This document shows, one piece after another, positions 1 through 8,454 of a stretch of DNA of 64,000 nt. The translations under genes and the position numbers were made by a program. Under the pieces are notes generated by a model. It saw only the letters and a program-made list of their open reading frames with translations. It had not been told where the DNA came from and did not search any database. The DNA comes from Tetracladium setigerum. Lineage: Eukaryota > Ascomycota > Leotiomycetes > Helotiales. Where the stretch lies: positions 124,001-188,000 of the forward strand of contig PZJY01000008.1 in the NCBI GenBank assembly GCA_031472005.1, written 5' to 3'. Numbering within the stretch: the stretch's first letter is position 1; each line of letters starts with the position of its first letter.

Positions 1-1054
1 TTTATCCCCTTCTAATCACAGGAACGATTTGCAGATTCGAATTTACGCGTTTGATTGAGTTGTTTGGATTGCTGTTGGCTAGTGGGCGAGCGAAGGTCGC
101 GCGACAAGCACGATTTTTGGAATTTCGAGGGCGGAACAACGTCGCAACTGGATACAAGTGTTCGTAGGTTGTCTGCAGGGTCATAAAGATGATTGATATG
201 AGCTCGCAGATGATTTCGATGCGGTGGTGTTGAGTGACAAGTCTGTCATCGACCTCATGTGCCAGCGCTCCCACCTCCCTTCACCTGCACCAACTTACAT
301 TAGCCACACATGAGATGCGGCCCAAGCCTGCAAAGTCAGTGGGATCCAGTGATTCGTCACGCTTTATTCTCCTGGTTCCTATCCGTCTGTATCACCATAC
401 GTTGGTGAGAGACCGTTTCACATTTTCGCTCCTCTGAAGCCATCACATTCCATCACGCCCTTTTGAATCCACCCAGTTTCTATCATTTTATTATATCATG
501 ATGTGCATTCATCCTTCTTCCATCCTATTTTCATCCCAGGTCCGGTCTCAAGTGGTTCCAGTTGTTTCTTTGAGGTGACGGGTGACAGTTTAAATCAAGT
601 TCATCACTTTCTTCATGCCAGTCCATCAGTTCAAATTCACCACCACCCCAGATTCATGGCCACCTCGGGTCCATCATTTTCTTCTGTCTTAGTGGTTTTC
701 AATCGTACTTGTAGTTTTTTTTTTTTCCCCTTCAGTCGCGCCCTGAACTCTTTGTGGTGAAGTGTCTCGCCTCAGATCCAGACATCCAGGTATCCAAAAC
801 CTCACCAAACCACAGCAAACAAACTCCAAATTTGCTTCAAATACAATCATATTCCTTCCTCACTCATTTGATTGATTTATTCCTTGTTTACTTCATTCAT
901 GAGCATTTCATTTGTACGAAATCCACGCAAATCGTTCCTGCAATGTCAAGATCATCAAAAACCGTTTGCAATATACCTGCTAACATACCTACAGCTTCGC
1001 CGCCACCCTCTCGCTAGGATCCAGCCGCAACTGGTCGCTTTTCGAGTTCCCAAA
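1..1054. other. left-edge stretch without a supported gene
   Basis: Short open frames occur on both strands, but none shows a recognisable domain. A minus-strand frame running off the left edge (to about 274) could be the start of a gene outside the window; I cannot support it. The part from about 420 to 1000 is pyrimidine-rich on the plus strand, with a long T run near 718, and looks like untranslated or intergenic DNA. Confidence 0.5.
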
Positions 1055-1078
1055 GTTCGTGGGTCGATCCCCACGAAC
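1055..1078. repeat. perfect 9-bp inverted repeat, 6-nt loop
   Basis: GTTCGTGGG (1055-1063) and its exact complement CCCACGAAC (1070-1078) enclose the loop TCGATC. It lies about 120 nt before the first stem-plus-box unit of the helicase promoter. The middle resembles a tRNA B box, but no tRNA acceptor stem or D arm can be drawn around it. Role unknown. Confidence 0.6.
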
Positions 1079-1200
1079 CGAAGACTCATCCCCCCTCCAC
1101 GATTCTTGGCTTCGGCCTCGAGTCATCTTCCCTCCTCCCCCCTTCCTACCTTGAGGTCTTTCGGGACTAATAGGTAGAACAGCTACTACTCTGAGTAACC

Positions 1201-1233
1201 GCTCTTCTTCAGAAGAGCACTAAGGTTATAAAG
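1201..1233 (+). promoter_or_regulatory. stem-plus-box unit 1 of the helicase promoter
   Basis: An 18-nt inverted repeat GCTCTTCTTCAGAAGAGC (8-bp arms, 2-nt loop, 1201-1218) is followed with no gap by the box ACTAAGGTTATAAAG (1219-1233). Unit 2 repeats this arrangement 64 nt downstream, and the same arrangement is found before the GIY-YIG gene at 8422-8454. Regulatory function is inferred from this conservation. Confidence 0.7.
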
Positions 1234-1264
1234 TTTAGTATCTTTCTCGTCGTTCTAAGTGGCT

Positions 1265-1297
1265 GTTCTTCTTCAGAAGAACACGAAGGCCATAAAG
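1265..1297 (+). promoter_or_regulatory. stem-plus-box unit 2 of the helicase promoter
   Basis: GTTCTTCTTCAGAAGAAC (1265-1282) is again an 8-2-8 inverted repeat, directly followed by ACGAAGGCCATAAAG (1283-1297). Compared with unit 1, the second base of the left arm is T instead of C and its partner in the right arm is A instead of G, so pairing is kept. After 17 nt comes TTCTCACGAA. Confidence 0.7.
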
Positions 1298-1314
1298 TAC
1301 GTCGTTTTAGTGTT

Positions 1315-1324
1315 TTCTCACGAA
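1315..1324 (+). promoter_or_regulatory. TTCTCACGAA element
   Basis: Ten bases identical to those on the minus strand at 8403-8394 upstream of the GIY-YIG gene. The distance from the preceding box is 17 nt here and 18 nt there. Confidence 0.6.
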
Positions 1325-1335
1325 AATACACCCTC

Positions 1336-1354
1336 GCTAGAGTTGTACTCTAGC
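1336..1354 (+). promoter_or_regulatory. start-proximal 19-nt palindrome (helicase)
   Basis: GCTAGAGTTGTACTCTAGC has 8-bp arms around TGT and ends 11 nt before the proposed start codon. It is preceded by CCCTC, as at the GIY-YIG gene, whose copy (8351-8333) reads the same except for T to C in the left arm and A to G at the paired position. It could be a dimer-binding operator or a hairpin in the mRNA leader. Confidence 0.75.
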
Positions 1355-1365
1355 AATTTATTAAA

Positions 1366-4300
1366 ATGGATCCGTCCAACAACCCCCCGTTGTCCCTCGC
1401 GTGGCCGATGTCAACCAGAGACCAGCCGATATTGCTGAGTCTGGTATCAAGAGAAAGGCACATGCTACTCCCCACGATTGGATGGTCGGTAGTTCCAAGG
1501 CACAGAAGACTGGTCCTGAAAATGATGCTGCGGAACAGCGAAAGAAGGAAGAGAATGCCGAGCGCCAGCTCATAGAATGGACGAGTGCTGGAGTCGGGCG
1601 TGGCGCGGATTACCCATATGGCCTCGTCAAGAGGTGGAACCATGCCCGACTCGTGAAGTTCACGCTCTGTGCTGTTCCTGCGCCCGTGGTACCGGGCAAG
1701 ACTTTCGTTCCCAAGTTCCCACAGGGCAAGGGGAAGGGCAAGGAGAAGGAGAAGTCCGCGAATGCCATGGACGTTGATACCGATGTTGCTGCCAAGAAGG
1801 ACGATGGCAAGGCCAAGGGTAAGGGCAAGGAGAAGGAAAAGTCCACAGATGCCATGGACGTTGATACCGAGGGTGCTACCGAGAAGGACAAGGGCAAGGA
1901 CAAGGAGGCCGATGGCTGGGTGGTACCAGATACAGTAGTACAGAAGGCTATCATGTACCATGATTTCACGGTACGACCTGTCCTGGCCAACAACAATCCG
2001 GCACTATCATTGAACAAAGGCCGTGATATGTTTGTTTTGCGTTGCCAGAACTTCCGAGAACTCGAGGGTAACGTGTTCACCAACGAGGTGGTGCCGTCAA
2101 CTGCCACCCCTACACAGCTCCTCGCCGCTTTCATTGGAAACCACCGATCTCCTGGGCTATCCGAGAAAGAAGCGGCCGACCTCATCAAGTTTGGAGTTGA
2201 CCAGAAAGACCCTCTGAAGTCGGGTATTACACTGTCGAGTTTCCGACTTGGTGGGGACTTCTGGCTCGACCACAAGATTTCCTCACCGCCATCAGATGAG
2301 ATCTTCCAGATCATCGAGGCTCTGAATAAGAGCGATCACATCATGACGATCGTTCGAAGAAGCTGGGACTTCCGACCTGTTGTCGTTGAACAGTGGCAGA
2401 AGCTGATGCGGGAATCTGTCATCAACGGTGTGTGGAGTCACTACGCCGATCGACTGAACCAGAAGGGCACATTGGACAGAGACGGAAATCGGTTCGTGGA
2501 TTGGGTCGATAATCCAAATATTGTACTTCCTCCACAACATTGGATGGCCATGCCAATGGATATGCACAGCTCCTTGGGCAAGAAGAACCTGAAGAAGGGC
2601 AAGGCTCCTGAGACCAAGGGCAAAGGCAAGGCTCCTGAACCAAAGGATAAGGGCAAGGGCAAGCGCACGCCGTTTACATCGCTTGAACTGGACACGGACG
2701 ATGATAAGCCCAAGTTGCAGAGGCTTGTCAAATACGCTTCCCATGATGCGAAGAGATCCTTTGGTTCTGTTAGCGAATTCGAGATGGTGCAGGCTATCGC
2801 TATTATTGGCGATAACATGTATGAGGGTTCGCTACTTCTCGAATACTTCAATGAGAAGAGCGTGCACAAAGTATCGATTGTTAGCATCAACGGCCGCCAC
2901 GTCGTTCTTCATGTCGCGATTTGCAAGCAGGATGACATTGCCATGCCACATGTCGGCGTCGACTCTCGCTTCTCGGTCAAGTTCGATGAAATGAAGCTCA
3001 AGGTCCAGACACGACTGATCGACCTGGTCAGTGATTACGACTTTTCATTGAGTTGCATGTTCCCGAAGAAGTTCAATATGGACACAGTGGCCGTAGGAAT
3101 GCACTATGACGCTCGCTTGGAGATGGTTAGGAACACCATCCCATCCAGACGCCAGTTGAAGGCCATCGAGAAAATCAGCTGCACTCCAACCGATAGCAAG
3201 AACAAGTTGATAAGACTGATGATGCAAAAGTTTCTGCTTGGTCAAGGAAACGTCATCATTGGTCCCACTGCATTGTCATTGAAGCAAGAAGCTCTTTCCA
3301 AAATGAATGATGCAGAAAAGGACATTGCTAGCGCCATGGATATATTCTCGAAGGAGTCATTGAATAAGATTCAACACGTTTTCATTCAGAACATTCTGAA
3401 TAATCGCGACTTCGTCACGATGCTCCAGGGACCACCGGGAACTGGGAAGACGCATACTCTGGCGACATTGGCCGTCACTTTGGCTACCTTGAAAGTCCGA
3501 GTTGCATTCTGCGCCCCTTCCAACACGGCTGTCGAACAGGCACTGAGAAGTGTCATCTCTCTGTGCGAAGAGCTCGCGAAGAGATGTCCAGAAGCTCAGA
3601 AGGTCTTCAAGATCATGCTGGTTCCCACCATCTCGAGTACCAAGGCGGATCTGAATGATATCATGGATCTGTTGGCTCATGACATGGTCATGGAAGGCGA
3701 CTCGGCAGGCGATGAGTTCAAGAACTACAGACTGTGGAGTTACGTTCTCCAGTCTATGAAGAATCGCGTCAAGAAGGCCAATCACACCGAATCGGCACAG
3801 CGATGGCTTGCCACGTTGGAGAGCCTGAGGAATGGCGAGGAACTTACACCGAAACAGCTGACAGATTTTGTCCATGCTGGAATCCGAGAGACTGGCATGA
3901 TCATGAATGACAAGAGCATCCGCATCATCATCTGCACCAACAGCAACGCGGATCAACTGGTTGAGCATGGCTTTACTCCCAGATGCGTGATTGTTGATGA
4001 AGCCGCCTTCGCCACCGAGCAGGACTGCCTGGTTCCCCTGTCTCTGCACGCTCGCTTCAACATCTTGGGTGGTGACCACGAGCAATTGAAGCCCATTGTC
4101 CGATCTCGAATGTTCAATATGCTGAGCAAGCAGCTTCAGCTGTCGTTGTACCAGCGGATGTATGGACATCACAACATTCCGTTGTTCCGCCTAAAGCACA
4201 ACTACAGAATGCATCCAGACATTGCAGACCTGCCGGGTATGTTAACATATGAGTATCTCCAATGTGACGACTCGACCAAGGAGATATCTGGTCAATACCG

Positions 4301-5714
4301 CTTCGTGTGCGATTGGTGGAATTCGGCTGCGGCAGAAAGATACCGCAAGGACAGAATGGCTCCAGCATATGGTGCACAGCCAGACGGTCGATACCGAGTC
4401 CGCTGGTTCGACACTTTCAACTCCTTCGCTTCTGCCAATGAGGGTTCGACGTCGTTGCGCAACTTTGGCAATATCTATTGCATTGTCGACCTGGTCTCCA
4501 GCCTCTTATATCACATCCCGAGTGATCCAAAGATCCCTCGCCTTTCCGGATCTGATATCAAGATCCTGTCGCCATACAAGGACGCCCTGGATGAGATCAC
4601 CCGTCAAGTGAGCTGGAGGCTCAACACCATGGACTCGACGTTCTTGAACTTCCCTCGATGTGTTACTATCGACAAGATGCAAGGTGGCGCCAGCAGAATC
4701 ATCATCCTGGAGTTCACATCTCACCACTCCACTCTCATCGGTTTCATGAAGGAGTGGAATCGAATCAATGTCGCCATCACTCGGGCTCAGGACTGCCTGT
4801 ACATCGTCGGGAACCTGACCAACTGGCGCAACCAGTTGGGAGTCGTCTGCAACGGCCTTCGATGCAAGAAGCTGGCCCTCATGTTGATCGATTATCTTGA
4901 TCTCGGTCGGGTCATCAAGGTTGATTGCTTGAGTTATCGTCTGCCGGCAACCAAGGAAGAATGTGCCCTTCCCAGCGGAAATTGGACCTGCCTGCAATCT
5001 ATGATGGCTCCGTCGTCTCTGGTGTTCCCAGTGAAGAAGCTGAATCAACTGCTAGTTGGCTATGTCCCTGCGAACCACAAGAAGTTCGAAGAGGGTCTTC
5101 TTGCGGAGTTGCAGTGCCTTCGTGCCAGGGCCAAGGATATGAAGGAGCGGGCTGCTAGTGGAGAGGATTGGCAGCAGGCACTCGTTTCCAAGATCGCTGG
5201 CGAAGGAGACCCAGAGCAAGACGGTGATGAAGACTCCGATGATTCGGATGATGGCTTGGATGGGGATCTTGATGCCATTATGAAGGAAAGTGTCATCACA
5301 AGCCTGTCCAAGAGTGTGGCAGAAACTGTCGTCAACGATGCGACAAGCAAAGCCATGGCTATTCTGAGGTCACAACTTTACGCAATGATCAAGGAGAAGC
5401 GCGACGTGTTGAAGAATGCCGAGGAGTTGGAGATCATTCCAGTCCCCGCCAAATATGCCAAGCATGGATATGATGAGGAGTGCTGGAATTTGACATTGAT
5501 CGACAGCTTTGACGAAATCTTTTGTCGGGATGATGTGAGCTTTGATACTGCCATGTCAGAATGTTGGGTGATGGCAGAAGAGAAGTTCGATGGGTTGATC
5601 GCCGAAAACGAGGCGAAGGCGGAGGCGAGGGCGAAGGCGAAGGCAGAAGCGGAGGCGAAGGCAGAAGCGGAGGCGAAGGTGGAGGCGACCAGTGAGAAGA
5701 TGAAGATGGATTAG
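1366..5714 (+). CDS. UPF1-like superfamily-1 helicase, intronless
   Basis: A large SF1 RNA/DNA helicase of the UPF1/NAM7/DNA2 type. Visible motifs: Walker A GPPGTGKTHT (residue about 688), NTAVEQ (motif Ia), VIVDEAA (motif II, about 877), GGDHEQLKP (motif III), HNYRMHP (motif IV), TIDKMQGGASR (motif V, about 1100) and AITRAQD (motif VI). The N-terminal part is not recognised; it carries two Lys/Gly-rich repeats, each ending in AMDVDT, and a second KGK-rich stretch. The C-terminus is an acidic patch followed by Ala/Glu/Lys repeats. The long frame is open from 1365, but its only sensible ATG, at 1366 just after the palindrome, is one frame off. One extra C in the six-C run at 1383-1388 would join them, giving about 1449 residues. 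The next in-frame ATG lies well downstream. Function is unknown; surveillance of nucleic acids or a mobile element are both possible. Confidence 0.85.
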
Positions 5715-6290
5715 GAGAAGGTGGAGGACTGGGGATTGAGCAGGAAATGATGGATAGTGGGGAGTAGATATCACAAACATAATACGAAGTGATATATCTA
5801 CAGTGGCAAAGTCTCCAACCCAATTGTTACGTCTCCCATTTTATGTGTTTCGGTATATGCTCAAATTAACTATTCCGGTCGAAAATCTCAAGTCGAGCAA
5901 GCCTCACTCTTCGATTGAGTGAGTGAGAGGGTGAATCAACCAGCATCCACGATCTCCCGCCAACAACACAACGTGATACATTTTCCCCGTGGTGGTGGGT
6001 CTTGGATATTGATCCATTCCGGTGATTCCTTTGCTAGAAATGACGAGACAGGTTCCCTATGAGAATTCCATACCCGAAGAATTGTGAGAAATACTTCTTG
6101 TGCGTTTACGATAGTATACTAAATATTTAGACCTAATGGACTCAGCCTGTTTTTGCCAGTTTATTATCAGCCCACTCCCCCAATCTGTTTACGATTTCAG
6201 AGTTCCGGTCTATTCTATCATTCTGTACCTTCAAGAATAAAAATCACTTGAATATCTGGCATGTAATAAAACTGGTGTGGAATTTTACAA
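5715..6290. other. convergent 3' region between helicase and GIY-YIG genes
   Basis: No gene seen. This holds the 3' untranslated regions of the two converging genes and AT-rich spacer; no repeat that would mark an element boundary was found. Confidence 0.6.
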
Positions 6291-8315
6291 TCATATTTTA
6301 AATTCCAAGATATTGATGGCTGCCTGCTCCAATGCTTCATTCTCCCGTAGAAACTTTTCCATCTTTTTGTCATTTTCCTCCATCTCAGCAAAGACATACT
6401 CAAAAGTTCGTTCCAGCCGCAAATTTTCGTTTTGCCACTCGGCTGTTGTCATAATACCATTATACATCTCTGCCAGCTGCTCGCCTCGTTTCCTCTCGTC
6501 CTTCATGGACTGCTGAAACATACTGCTTCCATACAAACGGTTCTGCATTGCTTCCCAGTAATCAGGCTTGGTGGTTTCTGCTCCCTGATGACTTCGTCCT
6601 GCCGGATAGTGACAAAACCCACCACCCTGAGTCGTGTATGCGAGACTAAAACGAGAGTACAAGATTTCGGCGTACATGGCGTGAGTTGGATGCACAAGTT
6701 CCAAGACAACAAACTGCTTGATGGAGTACTTACCTTTGGTTTTGAAGATGGCCTCTGTCAAATTCATCAAATAATTTGATGATTCGAATTTTCTGTGCTG
6801 CTTCAATCTCTTCTCTGGATGAGTGGCATAGCCAATTTCACAGAAAGGCCTTGCCAAAGGGACATGTGGGTCTAGTACCTCCAGTCGAGTCCTGCAGTGC
6901 CTGATCCACTCGAGGGCCGTTTGCGCCTGGGTATCCTTCTCAATAAACCTGCGAAGTCCAGATGCTGTGGTGGTTTTGTCCGGGTTGTCAATGTAAGCAG
7001 CTTTCTTGTTGGCAACAGCATCCTTCCCACCTCTCGTGTTGACGTACTCTTCTGCATCAACGAGTACTCTCAGAAGCGTTGCTGGGGTCGGAGAAATACC
7101 ATTATCGTCCACAAGATATTGAGCGTAGATAGTAGGCCGATCATCCAGGTTGATGATTCCCCTCATACGGTCCAGCCTTCTGTTGAGGGTCGCGTCTGTC
7201 ACCGTGGCACGTGGAAGGTCACCCTTGACAAAATGCTTCAAGACTAATGGGTCAGACCCGAGCATCATCAAGACCAGGTGAGAGATGAAGATGTCATAAT
7301 CACAATTGCCATTCTTCCGATTCTGCACCCAACCATCGCAAGGCATGCCGGTCAAGTCCATCCCCACTCGGACGAGTGTTTCCACGCTGACATCCAACGC
7401 TTTGATCAGCTGAGCGGAGTAGTCATTGTAAGTTCCAAGAGGAGCCGGTGCTACTGATGTGGCCGCGTCGTCATCTTCCTCTGCGTCAAACTCGGCCTGA
7501 GAATCCTGAAAAACTTGGGCGATGGCGGCTCGCCTGGCAGCGATGACATTGTCATCATCAGATATGGGGTCGTCGCTATCTTCCCCATTCGTGTTCCGCT
7601 TGCGTACAGCCTTGAACTTCTGTTGGTCAACTGGGGCTGCAGCCAGATTTCTCAACAATTTCGAGGCAGAAGCAGTCGATGGCCCTGGCACAGATGATGC
7701 AGAGGGAAGGAAACTCGGTCGACTCACACCTTGGGGGACCATTTTCCGCTTTGTCCTTGGCGGAGTATTGTCCACATCCATGGGAACTGTCGGCTGACTC
7801 CCCGGGGTCGATTCGTCTTTGTCCGGAGTGGCTTTTGACTTCTTCTCTGGTTGCTTTTCCTTTGTAGGAGAGTCGTCAAAGGCCCGCTTGGTGCCCGCAG
7901 CTTGATCGGCTGGATCATGGCCGTCTTCATCTGAGCTGGAGTCTTCTGTTTCTGAATCAGATATGACAATGGGACGGATTTTTTTACCATGGAAAGAAGA
8001 AGACTTAGCAGGACTACAAGTGTACCGACCAGGCCAGGGATTGCCATTCGGGAATGCGGCATTCCAATCCTCACCATACTTGTCCTCCCATTTCTCGACA
8101 AGTTCGCGATGATTCTCTGCGAGAGGATGTGCAGGAATGAGTTTCCGGCGGTTACCACCCTGGTACTCGACCGAGTACAAACTTGATCCATTGGAACGGG
8201 TATACTTCCCGTGTATCCTCCAGAGGATCTTGACCTCGTTTCCATCTCCGTCCAGCAGAGGCTTTCGAGAGTCGTCTTCTTGTAGTTCCAAGAAGAACGA
8301 GCGGTTTGCTGCCAT
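6291..8315 (-). CDS. GIY-YIG / T5orf172-type protein, intronless
   Basis: A 674-residue protein read in one exon. Residues 30-81 form a small Trp/Tyr-rich region that faintly resembles a chromo-like fold. Residues 113-125 (PIVISDSETED) fit a SUMO-interacting motif: aliphatic core followed by acidic and Ser residues. A basic and Pro/Ser-rich linker contains PMDVD (178-182). The GIY-YIG-like part is about 485-590, with EIGYATHPEKRLKQH (Arg503 is the likely catalytic Arg) and a downstream AEILYSRF (Glu550 is the likely metal-binding Glu). The first GIY strand is not obvious and the YIG triplet reads EIG. The C-terminal 65 residues are a predicted coiled coil. The start is supported by the shared palindrome 17 nt upstream. 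Such proteins occur in fungi with unknown roles; nuclease activity is inferred only. Confidence 0.8.
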   Translation of the reverse strand: MAANRSFFLELQEDDSRKPLLDGDGNEVKILWRIHGKYTRSNGSSLYSVEYQGGNRRKLIPAHPLAENHRELVEKWEDKYGEDWNAAFPNGNPWPGRYTCSPAKSSSFHGKKIRPIVISDSETEDSSSDEDGHDPADQAAGTKRAFDDSPTKEKQPEKKSKATPDKDESTPGSQPTVPMDVDNTPPRTKRKMVPQGVSRPSFLPSASSVPGPSTASASKLLRNLAAAPVDQQKFKAVRKRNTNGEDSDDPISDDDNVIAARRAAIAQVFQDSQAEFDAEEDDDAATSVAPAPLGTYNDYSAQLIKALDVSVETLVRVGMDLTGMPCDGWVQNRKNGNCDYDIFISHLVLMMLGSDPLVLKHFVKGDLPRATVTDATLNRRLDRMRGIINLDDRPTIYAQYLVDDNGISPTPATLLRVLVDAEEYVNTRGGKDAVANKKAAYIDNPDKTTTASGLRRFIEKDTQAQTALEWIRHCRTRLEVLDPHVPLARPFCEIGYATHPEKRLKQHRKFESSNYLMNLTEAIFKTKGKYSIKQFVVLELVHPTHAMYAEILYSRFSLAYTTQGGGFCHYPAGRSHQGAETTKPDYWEAMQNRLYGSSMFQQSMKDERKRGEQLAEMYNGIMTTAEWQNENLRLERTFEYVFAEMEENDKKMEKFLRENEALEQAAINILEFKI

Positions 8316-8332
8316 ATTTGATATGTAAATTT

Positions 8333-8351
8333 GCCAGAGTACAACTCTGGC
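8333..8351 (-). promoter_or_regulatory. start-proximal 19-nt palindrome (GIY-YIG gene)
   Basis: On the minus strand GCCAGAGTTGTACTCTGGC, 8-bp arms around TGT, 17 nt before the ATG, preceded by CCCTC. It matches the helicase copy with one compensated base pair. Confidence 0.75.
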
Positions 8352-8393
8352 GAGGGTCTTAGAAATACAAGTAAATCTGAGGGTTTTGTAGAC

Positions 8394-8403
8394 TTCGTGA
8401 GAA
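8394..8403 (-). promoter_or_regulatory. TTCTCACGAA element (GIY-YIG gene)
   Basis: Identical over ten bases to 1315-1324. The gap to the start-proximal palindrome is 42 nt here against 11 nt at the helicase. The extra bases begin with a second CCCTC, as if a short insertion or duplication had occurred. Confidence 0.6.
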
Positions 8404-8421
8404 GATCTACGATCGACAATC

Positions 8422-8454
8422 CTTTACCACCTTAGTGTCCTTGTTCACAAAGAC
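8422..8454 (-). promoter_or_regulatory. stem-plus-box unit of the GIY-YIG promoter
   Basis: Read on the minus strand: the stem GTCTTTGTGAACAAGGAC (8454-8437; 8-2-8 geometry with one T:G pair) directly abuts the box ACTAAGGTGGTAAAG (8436-8422). The stem sequence differs from the helicase stems, but the geometry, the abutting box and the 18-nt spacing to TTCTCACGAA are the same. Confidence 0.65.

Noticed and set aside
2..274. Minus-strand open frame running off the left edge
   Set aside because: No domain, biased composition and no splice or start evidence; cannot be supported from this window.
1055..1078. tRNA-like B box in GTTCGTGGGTCGATCCCCAC
   Set aside because: No matching acceptor stem, D arm or anticodon arm can be drawn upstream; only a simple inverted repeat remains.
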